Assembly (NCBI GenBank): GCA_004028505.1
Contig: MTKO01000093.1
Coordinates: forward strand, 1-35,208
From: Candidatus Electrothrix aarhusensis
Lineage (GTDB): Bacteria > Desulfobacterota > Desulfobulbia > Desulfobulbales > Desulfobulbaceae
Reading direction: 5' to 3'
Length of the DNA stretch: 35,208 nucleotides
Every line of letters begins with the position of its first letter. Position 1 is the stretch's first letter. The translations under genes were made by a program, and so were the position numbers. Shown here piece by piece: positions 1 to 7,047 of this stretch. Under the pieces are notes generated by a model that worked only from the letters and a program-made list of their open reading frames with translations, was not told the DNA's origin and ran no database searches.

Positions 1-90
1 TAAACCAAAAAAAGCCTTCTTTCGAGCCCATTTATGAGAAAATCAGTGAATACTAAGTAGTTATTTCAAGCCAGGAAAGGAGGAAGATGT

Positions 91-597
91 ATGAAAATGA
101 ACAGGCGTGATTTTATTAAGGCCAATGCTGCTCTGGCTGCTGCCGCAGTCGCGGGTACACAGCTTCCGGCAGCTGAAAAAGCCTTGGCTGCTCAGGGAGA
201 CGACGGCATCAGATGGGACAAGGCACCCTGTCGTTTCTGCGGCACAGGTTGCAGCGTTCTGGTAGGTACGAAGGATGGCAGGATTGTGGCCACCCTGGGT
301 GATCCTGATGCCCCCGTGAACAGAGGACTGAACTGTATCAAGGGCTATTTTCTGACCAAGATCATGTACGGCAAGGATCCGTCTCACCAAACCGTTGCTG
401 CGTAAAACGAACGGAAAATACGACAAGAACGGCGAGTTCACCCCGGTCTCCTGGGATGAAGCTTTTGCGATTATGGCGGGAAAATTTAAAGAGGCGATTA
501 AGAAAAACGGGCCGACCACGGTGGGGATGTTCGGTTCTGGCCAATGGCAGGTCTGGGAGGGCTATGCAGCGGTAAAACTTTTCCAGCTGTGCCGTTA
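91..597 (+). pseudogene. napA: Periplasmic nitrate reductase NapA, frameshifted and truncated remnant
   Basis: This is the N-terminal part of the molybdopterin catalytic subunit of periplasmic nitrate reductase. A twin-arginine export signal starts with [12 protein letters not shown] and runs into an Ala-rich hydrophobic stretch. It is followed by the [4Fe-4S] motif CRFCGTGC with the fourth Cys in GLNCIKGY. The first frame stops after 104 codons. Removing one C from the CC at 379-380 restores the family sequence [10 protein letters not shown] and joins the second frame ([15 protein letters not shown], then GMFGSGQW and EGYAAVKLF). The frame then ends at about 597. NapA is normally around 800 residues, so only about 165 remain and most of the molybdopterin-binding region is missing. 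A strong ribosome site (AAGGAGGAAG) precedes ATG 91. It cannot make an active enzyme as read. The 3' end abuts an opposing truncated VanZ-like gene, so this is a rearrangement junction or an assembly join. Confidence 0.85.
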
Positions 598-1097
598 AAG
601 ATGATATCTCGGATATCAAAGATTCGATTCGGCAGCCACCACTGAATCAGTTCGTCTATACCACCAGCAATCCAAACCAGTAGGAAAGGGATAAGCCAAA
701 TGAGGATTTGATGGAGGAGCGGGTTTTTGAGCCGTGCTTTTAAGAATGCTAATCTTCTTGCTTCCAGACTCCAGCAGATCAACCAACCGGCAAGGCCATA
801 GGTAAGAAAATGGAGGCGTTCCTCTGGTAACGCTGATATGAGGAAGGCACAGCAGAGCAGGGTAATGATCAGAAGGATTCGGAGGAGAAACTTTTTCTGG
901 CTGATCAGCCTGTATCGCCAGAACAGAACAAGGGGCAGACAGCCGCCAAAGAGGGCAATGATCGTGGGGAGCAGTATCCCTGTTGAACGAAGATATTCGG
1001 CAAGAGGACGGGCAATGCCGAGGGTGGTGTAGATACAGAGGAGGTAGGCAAGCGTCAGGGTTATGCGCAACTTGGTCGATATGTTTCTCTCACGCAT
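498..1097 (-). pseudogene. VanZ-like membrane protein, 3'-truncated
   Basis: The N-terminal 170 or so residues are a VanZ-like integral membrane protein with about four hydrophobic helices. It carries the family-like motifs RLHFLTYGLAGW and DELIQWWLPNR followed by [13 protein letters not shown]. VanZ-like proteins normally continue into a last membrane helix after this Asn-Gly segment. Here the frame instead runs into antisense napA sequence from about position 590 and adds an unrelated Pro/Arg-rich tail to 498, so the native C-terminus is lost. The start shown is ATG 1097; a TTG at 1106 is also possible, and neither has a clear ribosome site. Function of VanZ-like proteins outside teicoplanin resistance is poorly known. 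The junction with napA suggests a deletion or inversion removed the ends of both genes. Confidence 0.65.
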
Positions 1098-1168
1098 AAC
1101 AGACAAAGAAGGTTCAGTGCAGAATTATAGGGCAACACTTTGTATTTGGCAGAAAATTTTGTGTTCCG

Positions 1169-1196
1169 GTAGGGGCACGGCGTGCCGTGCCCTTAC
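1169..1196. repeat. GC-rich REP-like palindrome
   Basis: A 9-bp perfect inverted repeat (GGGCACGGC at 1173-1181, GCCGTGCCC at 1184-1192) has a 2-nt centre. The pairing extends outward to about 13 bp with one mismatch. It lies between the VanZ-like gene and the S1 gene. Palindromes of this type are commonly dispersed REP-like elements; it could also act as the 3' hairpin of the minus-strand S1 transcript, although no good T-tract follows on that strand. Confidence 0.5.
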
Positions 1197-1235
1197 AGCT
1201 TGTTGAATCCCTAATTCCCTACTTTTTCTTTCCCT

Positions 1236-2387
1236 TCATCTGGGCCTGAAGAAGGTCCCAAATGTGCCCATAGATTGCGGAGCGCTGTCTTTGGACGGGG
1301 TGTACTCGTTCTTTGCCGCCTTTTCTTCTTCCGCTTTGGCAGTGTAATCCTCTGGTACCAGAGAAATACGTTTCTTTTCCAAATCTACACTGTCTATCTT
1401 GACCGTGATCTCCTGGCCTGCCTCCAAAACTTCGCGAGGATGGTTGATGCGGCGACCGGAGCCGAGTTTGGAAATATGGAGCAGGCCGTCAATGCCAGGT
1501 TCCAGGGTAATAAAGGCCCCGAATTGAGCAAGTCTGGAGACAATACCGGTATGCACACTGGCCGGAGCATATTTTTCTTCCACCTGATCCCAAGGGTTTT
1601 CCAGCGTATCTTTCAGGCTCAAGGAAATACGGTTTTTGTCCCAGTCCATTTTTTTAATAATGACTTCGACTCGCTGCCCTTGACTGAGCACGTCTTCTAC
1701 GAGGTCTGTCTGCCCCCAGGCCAGCTCGGAGATAGGGATCAGGCCGTCCACACCGCCCAGATCGACAAATGCACCAAATTTTTGAAGAGAGCTGACAGTT
1801 CCTTCAACCTTATCGCCTTCACATAAGATTTCTTTGAGTTTCTCCCGCAGCTCTTCCCTTTCTTCTTCCTGTATGGCCCGAGCTGAAAGAATGATATTGC
1901 GGCCTTTATTACCGAATTCGATAATTTTAAAAGCCATACTCTGCTCAAGATACTCGTCAGGATTATCGACCCTGCGCAATCCCATCTGTGAATAAGGGCA
2001 GAACCCGCGCTGGCCAGCAACGGTAATTTGGAAACCACCTTTGATTTCAGAGGTAACTTTGCCCTGCACTGGAATATGGTTATGAAAGGCCTGTTCAAGC
2101 TCTTCCAAACCGACTTGTCCTGCCCCGATCTTTGTTGTGAAGACCTGTTCGCCTCCCCGGTTTCTTAAGAGAAAGACAGAAACCGTATCCCCTATTTCTA
2201 CCGTCAACGCATCGTGTTCATCACGAAGTTCAGATGTTCCGAGAATGCCTTCACTTTTTCCGCCCAGATCCAGAAAGATATTTTCGCCGTTGATATCGGC
2301 AATAACAGCGTCAATCTTGTCCCCCGGCTGAATTTTCGTGCTGCCGGTTTTATCCTGAAAAAGGTCTGCAAATTGTTCTTCACTCAT
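1236..2387 (-). CDS. S1 RNA-binding domain protein (short ribosomal protein S1-like)
   Basis: The protein has four consecutive S1 (OB-fold) RNA-binding domains. The last two are the best conserved, with motifs GTVSSLQKFGAFVDLGG/DGLIPISEL and GIVSRLAQFGAFITL/DGLLHISKL. The tail is short and charged. Canonical bacterial S1 has about six domains and 550 residues, so this roughly 383-residue version resembles the shorter S1-like paralogues often annotated as 30S S1, which bind mRNA during translation or act in RNA turnover. ATG 2387 begins MSEEQFADLF. A TTG start at 2429 would add 14 residues; neither has a convincing ribosome site. It is followed by a GC-rich palindrome and preceded by a large inverted repeat (2473-2580). 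Whether the genome has a separate full-length rpsA cannot be told from here. Confidence 0.85.
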   Translation of the reverse strand: MSEEQFADLFQDKTGSTKIQPGDKIDAVIADINGENIFLDLGGKSEGILGTSELRDEHDALTVEIGDTVSVFLLRNRGGEQVFTTKIGAGQVGLEELEQAFHNHIPVQGKVTSEIKGGFQITVAGQRGFCPYSQMGLRRVDNPDEYLEQSMAFKIIEFGNKGRNIILSARAIQEEEREELREKLKEILCEGDKVEGTVSSLQKFGAFVDLGGVDGLIPISELAWGQTDLVEDVLSQGQRVEVIIKKMDWDKNRISLSLKDTLENPWDQVEEKYAPASVHTGIVSRLAQFGAFITLEPGIDGLLHISKLGSGRRINHPREVLEAGQEITVKIDSVDLEKKRISLVPEDYTAKAEEEKAAKNEYTPSKDSAPQSMGTFGTFFRPR

Positions 2388-2472
2388 GTTATTTGATGAT
2401 TCGGTTTGTTTATTGGGAGGTTCTTCCAAACGGTTCTTGAGATAAGAAGGTTAGGGAAAATATACTGTTATT

Positions 2473-2580
2473 TATAAGACATTATATCGATTTTCGCTAA
2501 CCGATTGATTTTGCGTTGTTAGCAAAACAACAACTTCCAGTTAAATCGGCAGGTTGGAAAAGATCGGTATAATGTCTATA
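2473..2580. repeat. Imperfect 18-bp inverted repeat upstream of the S1 gene
   Basis: The arm 2473-2491 (TATAAGACATTATATCGAT) matches the reverse complement of 2563-2580 (ATCGGTATAATGTCTATA) with one indel and one mismatch. The two arms are 71 bp apart. They sit in the gap between lolA and the S1 gene, both on the minus strand. Possible roles are operator half-sites, a small mobile element remnant, or a long hairpin in the mRNA leader. Confidence 0.5.
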
Positions 2581-2583
2581 GTA

Positions 2584-3285
2584 TTATTGTCTGATGATTT
2601 CCGTATCAGAAGGGAGGTTTAACCGGACCAGTTCAGAAATTGTTTGCGATGAATCTGCTGGCAATTCATTGAATTTGATATTCTTGAAGATGAGGTCTGT
2701 TGTTGTTTCAAAATGGTCTTCCATAAGAAGTCTTCTGATTTTTAAATCCTTATCAAACCAGAAATGGAGCGATTTGATCTGGCCGTGGGGTTGTTTGGGG
2801 ATCAACTGAACTGCAATGTCTGACTGAGCATTCATTCCTCTGGTAAAGCGGGAGTCTGCGGGCAGGAGGTTGAAATCCTCTTTGAGATCACCCTGCCCAA
2901 CAAAAAAAGAATAGGTTATATCAGATTGCATTTTTTTTGCCGACATAATGAGCAGCTGCTTGTCTTTCTTTGTATAGATAGAAAGTTCTTTGCCGTCATT
3001 CAGGATAATTTGTTTGCCAGGTTTATTGTAATCCCAGCGCATAATGCCGGAACTTGTTGAGGAGGAACGGTAAAATATGCTGTTACCTGCCCCTTCTCTG
3101 GTTCTGCCGTTGCTGTTGGTGATTTGTTTGAAATCAAAGCTGAGGCTGGTTAGATTGCGATAGAATTGCTGTATTTTTTCGAGCTGTTCAAGCGGAACGT
3201 CCGCAGCCTGGCTTTGCGGTGAAAGAGCAAAGAGAAAAAAGCAGATGAGAGGAGCAAAAGTCCAGGGTATATTTCGCTTAAGCAT
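2584..3285 (-). CDS. lolA: Outer membrane lipoprotein carrier protein LolA
   Basis: This is a periplasmic chaperone that takes outer-membrane lipoproteins from the LolCDE transporter to the outer membrane. A signal peptide (residues 1-27, ending SPQSQA) precedes the LolA fold. Visible family features are the early helix LEKIQQFYRNLTSLSFDFKQ, the strand pattern around GIMRWDYNKPGKQIILNDGKEL, and the later SLHFWFDKDLKIRRLLMED. Length (233 residues) is normal for the family. The start codon overlaps the end of murI by 8 bp, so the two genes are translationally coupled in an operon that probably begins at mucR. The pairing with murI puts the operon in envelope biogenesis. Confidence 0.85.
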   Translation of the reverse strand: MLKRNIPWTFAPLICFFLFALSPQSQAADVPLEQLEKIQQFYRNLTSLSFDFKQITNSNGRTREGAGNSIFYRSSSTSSGIMRWDYNKPGKQIILNDGKELSIYTKKDKQLLIMSAKKMQSDITYSFFVGQGDLKEDFNLLPADSRFTRGMNAQSDIAVQLIPKQPHGQIKSLHFWFDKDLKIRRLLMEDHFETTTDLIFKNIKFNELPADSSQTISELVRLNLPSDTEIIRQ

Positions 3286-4090
3286 TTGTTTTAATCAGGT
3301 TAATTTTTCGACCAAAAATTCCGTCGGCCAGCTTTTGTAAGGGCGGGGTGGAGTCAGATACAAAAAAACGGTTGTTCTCAAGACAGTGAGGTTGATAACC
3401 GTTAAATTTTTCCTTGATATTTGATGTTATTTCAGGTGAATTGTCAAGGAAAGATTTTAAGTGTTGAGCTGTTTCAATTGACGAATCAATAAGCTGTACT
3501 TTTTTGCCTATTTTTTTCTGAATAAGATGAGTCAAAAGGGGGTAATGGGTACATCCCAGAATTAAGGTGTCAATTTGGTGTTGCCGGAGAGGATGGAGAT
3601 AGCGCCTTAAAATCATCTTTGTTTCCCGCTTATTGAGCCATCCTTCCTCAATTAGAGGAACAAGTAAAGGGCAGGCTTGACCGTATATTCGGTAGTCAGG
3701 AGTAACCCGTTTGATTTGTTTTTCGTAGATACCTGACTGGATAGTAGCACGGGTACCTATAATCCCGATTCTCCCGTTTAATGTTCCGGCAGCTGCCTTG
3801 CTGCTTGTTGCCGTGATGACATCTATAATGGGAACAGAGTATTCCGCACGCAGAACATCAACCGAGGTCGCGGCTGCTGAGTTGCAGGCGACAACGATAA
3901 CTTGGGCACCTTGGTTCAGCAGAAAATCAGTGTTGCGACGAGAGTAACCAATTATTGTGTCAGAACTCTTGGAGCCATAAGGGGTATGGGCCACATCTCC
4001 GAAGTACAACAGAGGAAATTGCGGGCATACTTGCTCAATCTTCCTAGCAACGGTCATCCCGCCGACGCCGGAGTCGAAAATACCGATCAT
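3278..4090 (-). CDS. murI: Glutamate racemase MurI
   Basis: This cytoplasmic enzyme interconverts L- and D-glutamate to supply D-Glu for peptidoglycan. All expected motifs are present: the N-terminal FDSGVGG with Asp6, the first catalytic Cys69 in VVACNSAA, and the second catalytic Cys180 in LILGCTHYP. Length of 270 residues is typical. It lies 11 bp downstream of the mucR-like gene and overlaps lolA by 8 bp, so the three minus-strand genes probably form one transcription unit. There is no strong ribosome site before ATG 4090, which fits translation coupled to the upstream gene. Confidence 0.95.
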   Translation of the reverse strand: MIGIFDSGVGGMTVARKIEQVCPQFPLLYFGDVAHTPYGSKSSDTIIGYSRRNTDFLLNQGAQVIVVACNSAAATSVDVLRAEYSVPIIDVITATSSKAAAGTLNGRIGIIGTRATIQSGIYEKQIKRVTPDYRIYGQACPLLVPLIEEGWLNKRETKMILRRYLHPLRQHQIDTLILGCTHYPLLTHLIQKKIGKKVQLIDSSIETAQHLKSFLDNSPEITSNIKEKFNGYQPHCLENNRFFVSDSTPPLQKLADGIFGRKINLIKTNA

Positions 4091-4101
4091 AAAAACGTAG
4101 A

Positions 4102-4536
4102 TTATTTTTTATATTTTTTCGACCTGTTGCCAAATGTTTTGCGCAAGTTCGGGTGAATACCTCGCTCCTTACTGGCTTGGGAGCGCTCTTCTGAAAGGGC
4201 TTTTGCACAAAGCGATTGCGTACTGCTGAAGCCGTATTTTTTGCGGTACTCTTTTGATGTCATATCGTGTGACTTCAAATGTTTGGTGAGCATCTTGAAG
4301 GATTGTCCGCATTCGAGGCAGACTATTTTATTTTTTTGAATAGATCTTTTGGGATCCATTGCCGGTTTGTCCTCTTTTTCTTCAAGGTCGGTTCCGGCTT
4401 GCTCGGCTTCCTGTAAATCCTTTAGGGCCTGATAGGTATCGTTGAGCGCTGCTTTTATCTCTTCAGTGCTCATATTTGAGCCGCTTATTTGTGATTGGAT
4501 AATGTCTGCGGTCATTTCAACGAGTGTTCTACTCAT
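4102..4536 (-). CDS. MucR/Ros-family zinc finger transcriptional regulator
   Basis: The 144-residue protein has the Ros/MucR layout: an N-terminal helical segment beginning MSRTLVEMTADIIQSQISG, an acidic linker, then the prokaryotic zinc finger C73-x2-C76-x9-H86-x3-H90 (CLECGQSF then HLKSH). This is followed by the characteristic DMTSKEYRKKYGF and a basic tail. MucR-type proteins are H-NS-like or repressor-like DNA-binding proteins that prefer AT-rich sites. The upstream region (4540-4640) is very AT-rich and could be an autoregulatory target, which is an inference. ATG 4536 has a good AGGAG ribosome site. It heads the mucR-murI-lolA operon. Confidence 0.88.
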   Translation of the reverse strand: MSRTLVEMTADIIQSQISGSNMSTEEIKAALNDTYQALKDLQEAEQAGTDLEEKEDKPAMDPKRSIQKNKIVCLECGQSFKMLTKHLKSHDMTSKEYRKKYGFSSTQSLCAKALSEERSQASKERGIHPNLRKTFGNRSKKYKK

Positions 4537-4879
4537 ATTATACTCCTGTGGATAAATATATTTATGGTTGATAAACCATATATTTTATATTTTTTACATA
4601 ATTTATTATAAAAAAATATAAATATATATGATAGACCTGGAGGATGCAATATAATATTTTTTAGATATGAAGGGCTATTTGCAGTACATTGGTGATTTTT
4701 TCTTTAAAATGGTGCGTTGGCAGAAGAGAGAACAAGATAATCTTGTGCGGTTTTTGCTCTTTGATGTTTCGATGGTTGACAGCCCGAGGGAGGAAGGTTA
4801 TTTTATTCTCTCTGTAAAGAGAGATTGTCTTTTTTTTCGTATTATACTAAGATTATTTACAAAAAAATAGAGGTGAAAG
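4537..4879. other. AT-rich intergenic region between mucR-like and fmdB-like genes
   Basis: This 343-bp gap is strongly AT-rich at its left end (4548-4630, with runs of A and TATA steps). That part probably holds the minus-strand mucR promoter. The right part ends in an intrinsic terminator at 4807-4838. A 67-codon frame (4667-4870) runs straight through the terminator and has no recognisable homology, so it was not accepted as a gene. A small RNA ending at the terminator is possible. Confidence 0.5.
4807..4838 (+). terminator. Intrinsic terminator with GUAA tetraloop
   Basis: A 7-bp perfect stem (TCTCTCT at 4807-4813, AGAGAGA at 4818-4824) is closed by a GTAA loop of the GNRA type. It is followed by TTGTCTTTTTTTT. 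No protein gene ends just upstream on the plus strand, so it implies a short non-coding transcript starting between about 4630 and 4760. Confidence 0.65.
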
Positions 4880-5215
4880 ATGCCGATTTACGAGTATGAG
4901 TGTCCTGCTTGTGAGAAAGTGTTTGAAGTACACCAAGGGATAAATGATAAACCATTGACATCATGTTCTGTTTGTGGTGGGGACGTGAAAAAAATTGTGT
5001 CCATGAGTTCTTTTCATTTGAAAGGGGGAGGGTGGTATTCGGATGGATATGCATCAGGTACCTCAGCTGCTCAGGGGAGTGCCGCTAATAAAGCGGTGGA
5101 GAAAAGCACGAGCACTACGGGTACGAGTACTGATTCGACAAAAAAAGCACCTTCGTGCGGTACCGACAGTGCTTGCAAGGGATGTTCTACTGCTTCTTCC
5201 TCCGCTTCTTCCTGA
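4880..5215 (+). CDS. FmdB-family zinc ribbon protein
   Basis: The 111-residue protein begins with the FmdB/CxxC_CxxC_SSSS putative regulatory domain: MPIYEYECPAC with Cys8 and Cys11, then SCSVCGG with Cys29 and Cys32, which would bind one zinc. The domain ends around MSSFHLKGGGWYSDGY. The rest is a low-complexity Ser/Thr/Ala tail that ends with a further Cys cluster (CGTDSACKGCS). Such C-terminal Cys/Ser tails are common in the family. Function is not established; FmdB was named from a regulator of formamidase. A GAGGTG ribosome site precedes ATG 4880, and a hairpin terminator follows at 5230. Confidence 0.85.
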   Translation: MPIYEYECPACEKVFEVHQGINDKPLTSCSVCGGDVKKIVSMSSFHLKGGGWYSDGYASGTSAAQGSAANKAVEKSTSTTGTSTDSTKKAPSCGTDSACKGCSTASSSASS

Positions 5216-5229
5216 TCTCGAAGTAAATT

Positions 5230-5264
5230 ACGTCCTCCCTTTTTTTGTGGGGAGGACGTGATTT
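5230..5264 (+). terminator. Hairpin terminator after the fmdB-like gene
   Basis: A 10-bp perfect stem (ACGTCCTCCC at 5230-5239, GGGAGGACGT at 5250-5259) has a T-rich loop. It is followed by GATTTT. It lies 15 bp after the stop codon. The T-tract is short, so termination may be partial. Confidence 0.6.
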
Positions 5265-5389
5265 TAAAAAGCATGCTTTTTCGGTGTGTGTAGAGAGTGC
5301 TGTTTTTTAATTGACAGGTTTTTGTTTTCGTTGGTAGTCTGAAAAGAAGATCTGATGGTAGTATTATATTTTGAACAAGGAGCAGGGTC

Positions 5390-5752
5390 ATGGCGGGTGC
5401 GGAAGCGGTTGCAAGCAGTACATCAGAAGGTTTTTTTGCAAAAATAGGTGCTTGGTTGCAAAGTACGCATGTTCCTGAGCAGGTAAAAGATGTTGATATT
5501 GTTGGTCTTTTTACAAACCCTTGGTTTGTTGTCCCTTTTGCCGCTCTCATTGGCTATTTGATCTGGAAGCAATCATTTAATGAACTTATTATTATCGCTA
5601 TATTTATTGCATTCTGGTGGCTCAGCGGGACAGAGTATATGCAGACCCTTGTTGTTGACGGAGAGCTTCAGATTAAAAAGGTTCTGCCGGTGTTGGCCGG
5701 TGCTTCGGTGGTTCTTGGTTTTATAGTTTATTTGTTTTTCGGGAGATCATGA
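5390..5752 (+). CDS. Small hypothetical membrane protein
   Basis: This 120-residue protein has three predicted membrane helices: about 43-60 (PWFVVPFAALIGYLIW), 63-82 (FNELIIIAIFIAFWWLSG) and 97-117 (VLPVLAGASVVLGFIVYLFF). The N-terminus is amphipathic with no signal cleavage site, and there is no known motif. An AAGGAGC ribosome site precedes ATG 5390. It stands alone between the fmdB-like gene and the CNB-PATAN pair, on the same strand. I do not recognise the family. The coding call rests on the ribosome site, the clean hydrophobic pattern and the absence of an alternative frame. Confidence 0.7.
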   Translation: MAGAEAVASSTSEGFFAKIGAWLQSTHVPEQVKDVDIVGLFTNPWFVVPFAALIGYLIWKQSFNELIIIAIFIAFWWLSGTEYMQTLVVDGELQIKKVLPVLAGASVVLGFIVYLFFGRS

Positions 5753-5865
5753 GGGGTTTTGCCTGCCAAAGCTTGGCAAGACGATAAAAGGACGGAAGAG
5801 CAAGGTGTAGCGGTCGGCGCGTTTGTTTTCGTTACCTATGTATTTTTAAAATCAGGTTAATCAGC

Positions 5866-6939
5866 ATGGAATATCGTAACGCTGTTTTTGTTGTTACCTC
5901 AGAGGATTCATGCCCTATCTATAATGTAGGTGAAGAAATCCAGATTCAGGACTCGGCGGTTAGTGTAGACTATGAGAAGCCTGTTTGTCTGATTTTGGTG
6001 CGTGAACTTCATAAAGCGCTTGCTAAAAAACCAGGGGAACAGCGATTTACGCAGATGGCTATGCAGCGAGCATCGTTTCGTTGCCCTGGCTGTACAGGTT
6101 CCATGCGCTTTGAGTACAAAAAGGAACGGGGTTTTTCCACCCTTCAGATGAATCTTCTGCGAATCGCTGATAAAAAGGCGAGAAAACGACATGTGGAAGC
6201 CCTGTTCAAACATCTCCGCACCATGCAGGTGTTTGAGCTTCTTGAGGACCATGACTTGTTGGATCTGATTTCAATGTTGAAGTTGAAACAATTTGATCCA
6301 AATAAGGTTATTATCTCGGAAGGAACCAGAGGTACTCACCTGTACATTATATTGTCTGGCAAGGTCGCTATTGTAAAAGGAGATAATGAGATCATCGCCG
6401 AAATCGGGCGCGGTGAAATTTTCGGTGAGATGAGTCTGCTCTCAGGAGAACCGGCCAGCAGCTCAGTCCACTCTCGAACCGTTGTCAAGTTCGGTACAAT
6501 TAATGGTAAGGATCTGAAATTTATTCTCAATCGGTATCCGGTTCTCCAAATCTTTTTTTATCGCCTGCTGGTCAATCGAGCTCAAATGAATATGGCCCGA
6601 GCCGGTAAAATCAGTTCCGGCATGAGCGGCGAACTGATTTATATCAACCCGGTTGAGCTGTTTCAGTTGATTAACAGCGGTGGCAAATCTGGAAAAGTCG
6701 ATTTGATTTTTCATGACGGGCATGCCACTATCCTCTTTAAGGAGGGAGAAATTATTCACGCCTCCTTTGGGGATCTTCAAGGGAAGGAGGCATTATTTGC
6801 TCTTTTATCCAAAAAGAAGGGGTCTTTTAACTATAACACCGAGCTTGCTAAGAAGTACGAAGAGCTGCCTGTGCTTGGCGGCTTTATGGGACTGCTGATG
6901 GAAGGCTTACAACGGCTGGATGAGGAACAGGGAAAATAA
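5866..6939 (+). CDS. Cys-rich N-domain / cyclic nucleotide-binding fold / PATAN (DUF4388) protein, copy 1
   Basis: This 357-residue cytoplasmic protein has three parts. Residues 1-90 are a small domain with Cys16, Cys41 and the pair C73-PG-C76. The pattern CPIYNVG, then VCLILV, then CPGCTGSMRFEY resembles the TIGR04076 layout, which is a tentative match. Residues about 117-235 are a cNMP-binding fold (FDPNKVIISEGTRGTHLYII, then GEIFGEMSLLSGE). The phosphate-binding cassette reads GEPASSSV, so the Arg that usually contacts the cyclic phosphate is missing. Residues about 252-325 are a PATAN/DUF4388 domain (GELIYINPVELFQLINSGGK, then ILFKEGEIIHASFG). A near-identical architecture follows 108 bp downstream. 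PATAN domains elsewhere connect response regulators to type IV pilus motors. The likely role is a signalling adaptor or redox/metal-responsive effector for the same network as the chemosensory island. Confidence 0.8.
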   Translation: MEYRNAVFVVTSEDSCPIYNVGEEIQIQDSAVSVDYEKPVCLILVRELHKALAKKPGEQRFTQMAMQRASFRCPGCTGSMRFEYKKERGFSTLQMNLLRIADKKARKRHVEALFKHLRTMQVFELLEDHDLLDLISMLKLKQFDPNKVIISEGTRGTHLYIILSGKVAIVKGDNEIIAEIGRGEIFGEMSLLSGEPASSSVHSRTVVKFGTINGKDLKFILNRYPVLQIFFYRLLVNRAQMNMARAGKISSGMSGELIYINPVELFQLINSGGKSGKVDLIFHDGHATILFKEGEIIHASFGDLQGKEALFALLSKKKGSFNYNTELAKKYEELPVLGGFMGLLMEGLQRLDEEQGK

Positions 6940-7047
6940 TTTTTTTACAGAATGAAGCTGTTGAGTAGGAAAGGGGAGCGCCCCGCAGCCTGCAAAATTG
7001 TGCAATATTGCGGCAGGTGATATTCGAATAAGACAGGGTGGAAATGT

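Noticed and set aside
4667..4870. 67-codon plus-strand frame in the AT-rich gap
   Set aside because: It reads through a strong intrinsic terminator, has no ribosome site of note and shows no family pattern.
5071..5550. 159-codon minus-strand frame across the fmdB tail and the small membrane gene
   Set aside because: It covers two plus-strand genes and a terminator, and its sequence shows no coherent domain.
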